NCBI GenBank assembly: GCA_003017855.1
Contig: PYER01000002.1
Coordinates: forward strand, 1-64,000
Length of the DNA stretch: 64,000 nucleotides
Direction: 5' to 3'
Source: a filamentous cyanobacterium CCT1
GTDB lineage: Bacteria; Cyanobacteriota; Cyanobacteriia; Phormidesmidales; Phormidesmidaceae
This document shows, one piece after another, positions 63,656-64,000 of the stretch (position 1 is its first letter; each line of letters starts with the position of its first letter). The translations under genes were made by a program, and so were the position numbers. The notes under the pieces are model-generated. The model had not been told where the DNA came from. It worked only from the letters and a program-made list of their open reading frames with translations, and ran no database searches.

Positions 63656-64000
63656 GGCGGCTGGGGTGGGTGAGTGGAGATGGGGCAAAATGCACGCCGA
63701 TAGCCCGGTGCTGTCTCGCCTAGATTCACAATGCCCAATTGATTAGGCCTTCGCCCAGAGGCGAACTGGATTGCGACAGCTGAAAATAGCACTATGGGCG
63801 ATCGCAATGCCATTGCAGCCCATGACAACGCCGTTGTAACGGGTGACAACAGCGTTGCAGGCATGAGAACTGAATTGTGACGTAGAGCAATAGCGTTGTG
63901 AGGATGACGAATTGGGTTTGCGATCGCGACAACGCTATTGCCAGGCCAAACAACGGCCCTAGCGCTAGAGCCAGGGCTCTACGGACACCGCAGGTAAAGC
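63656..64000. other. Terminal 345 bp, degenerate 20-21-bp repeats, no firm gene
   Basis: Contains the repeat array at 63805-63950. The only frames are a weak minus-strand 70-codon frame (63652-63864) and a 28-codon plus-strand frame (63794-63880). I do not support a gene here. Confidence 0.4.
63805..63950 (+). repeat. Degenerate tandem repeat, unit about 21 bp
   Basis: Units of the form CAA-N5-TTG recur at 63805, 63826 and 63847 (exactly 21 apart), then degenerate at about 63867, 63888 and near 63940. A plus-strand reading from 63794 gives seven-residue repeats (RNAIAAH, DNAVVTG, DNSVAG) until a stop at 63878. Looks like a decayed remnant of a beta-roll-type repeat gene. Confidence 0.45.

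Noticed and set aside
63652-63864. 70-codon minus-strand frame
   Set aside because: Overlaps the repeat remnant and the start of the neighbouring gene; composition is not gene-like.
63805-63950. CRISPR array
   Set aside because: Units are about 21 bp including spacer, degenerate and without unique spacers or cas genes.

Overview
The window is a contiguous stretch of a cyanobacterial chromosome. The taxonomic evidence is direct: genes found only or mainly in cyanobacteria and plastids (ndhN, ldpA, psb27, a Ycf29-type response regulator, a Ycf45/R3H ATPase, DUF3181, DUF3386), GCGATCGC (HIP1-type) octamers scattered through coding and non-coding DNA, and cyanobacterial ribosomal gene order (no rpsJ, rpsN or rpmD inside the cluster). 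The base composition is moderately GC-rich. A filamentous Leptolyngbya/Nodosilinea-like organism would fit, but that is inference. I found no rRNA, tRNA, CRISPR array, prophage or intact transposase.

Layout. 1-16 kb holds accessory and housekeeping genes: a FIST-domain protein, a secreted PPC-type protein, a D-Ala-D-Ala dipeptidase, a LysR regulator with a translationally coupled 40-residue Cys-rich peptide facing a chromate transporter, a Uma2 nuclease beside a broken small gene, a NarL-type response regulator, a TrmH methyltransferase, a PLP decarboxylase, and a CHRD / ECF sigma / anti-sigma set. 16-18.1 kb is an overlapping gene pair resembling DgcA-DgcN (enolase-superfamily racemase/epimerase plus DUF1611), a pairing known from D-glutamate catabolism.

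18.1-40.5 kb is the translation core. rplC to infA run on the minus strand (29.3 to 18.1 kb). ndhN-ldpA-R3H-psb27 run on the plus strand (29.8-34.2 kb). rpmJ-rpsM-rpsK-rpoA-rplQ-truA-rplM-rpsI-rpmE-prfA follow on the plus strand (34.4-40.5 kb). Flipping the single block infA..psb27 restores the contiguous S10-spc-alpha order, so the arrangement looks like one roughly 16-kb inversion. Its right end lies just before a good promoter for rpmJ.

40.6-64 kb holds an SbcD-like nuclease, a TSUP permease, a large M48-like membrane protein that has lost the HExxH motif, a candidate high-light sRNA (HLR1-type promoter plus intrinsic terminator, reminiscent of PsrR1), an RRM protein, a five-repeat mechanosensitive-channel-like protein, polyphosphate kinase, a CPBP protease, ClpS, a STAS protein behind two tandem CRP-like sites, a B12-binding radical-SAM fusion, an orphan Tat-type lipoprotein binding protein, a threonine-dehydratase-like enzyme, a UPF0175/DUF3368 toxin-antitoxin pair, a DUF938 methyltransferase and several small cyanobacterial proteins of unknown role.

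Non-coding points of interest are a small non-autonomous dispersed element with different flanking direct repeats in its two full copies, a 15-bp-arm palindrome containing two inverted DnaA boxes, the long hairpin-rich leader of rplC, and the HLR1/sRNA locus.
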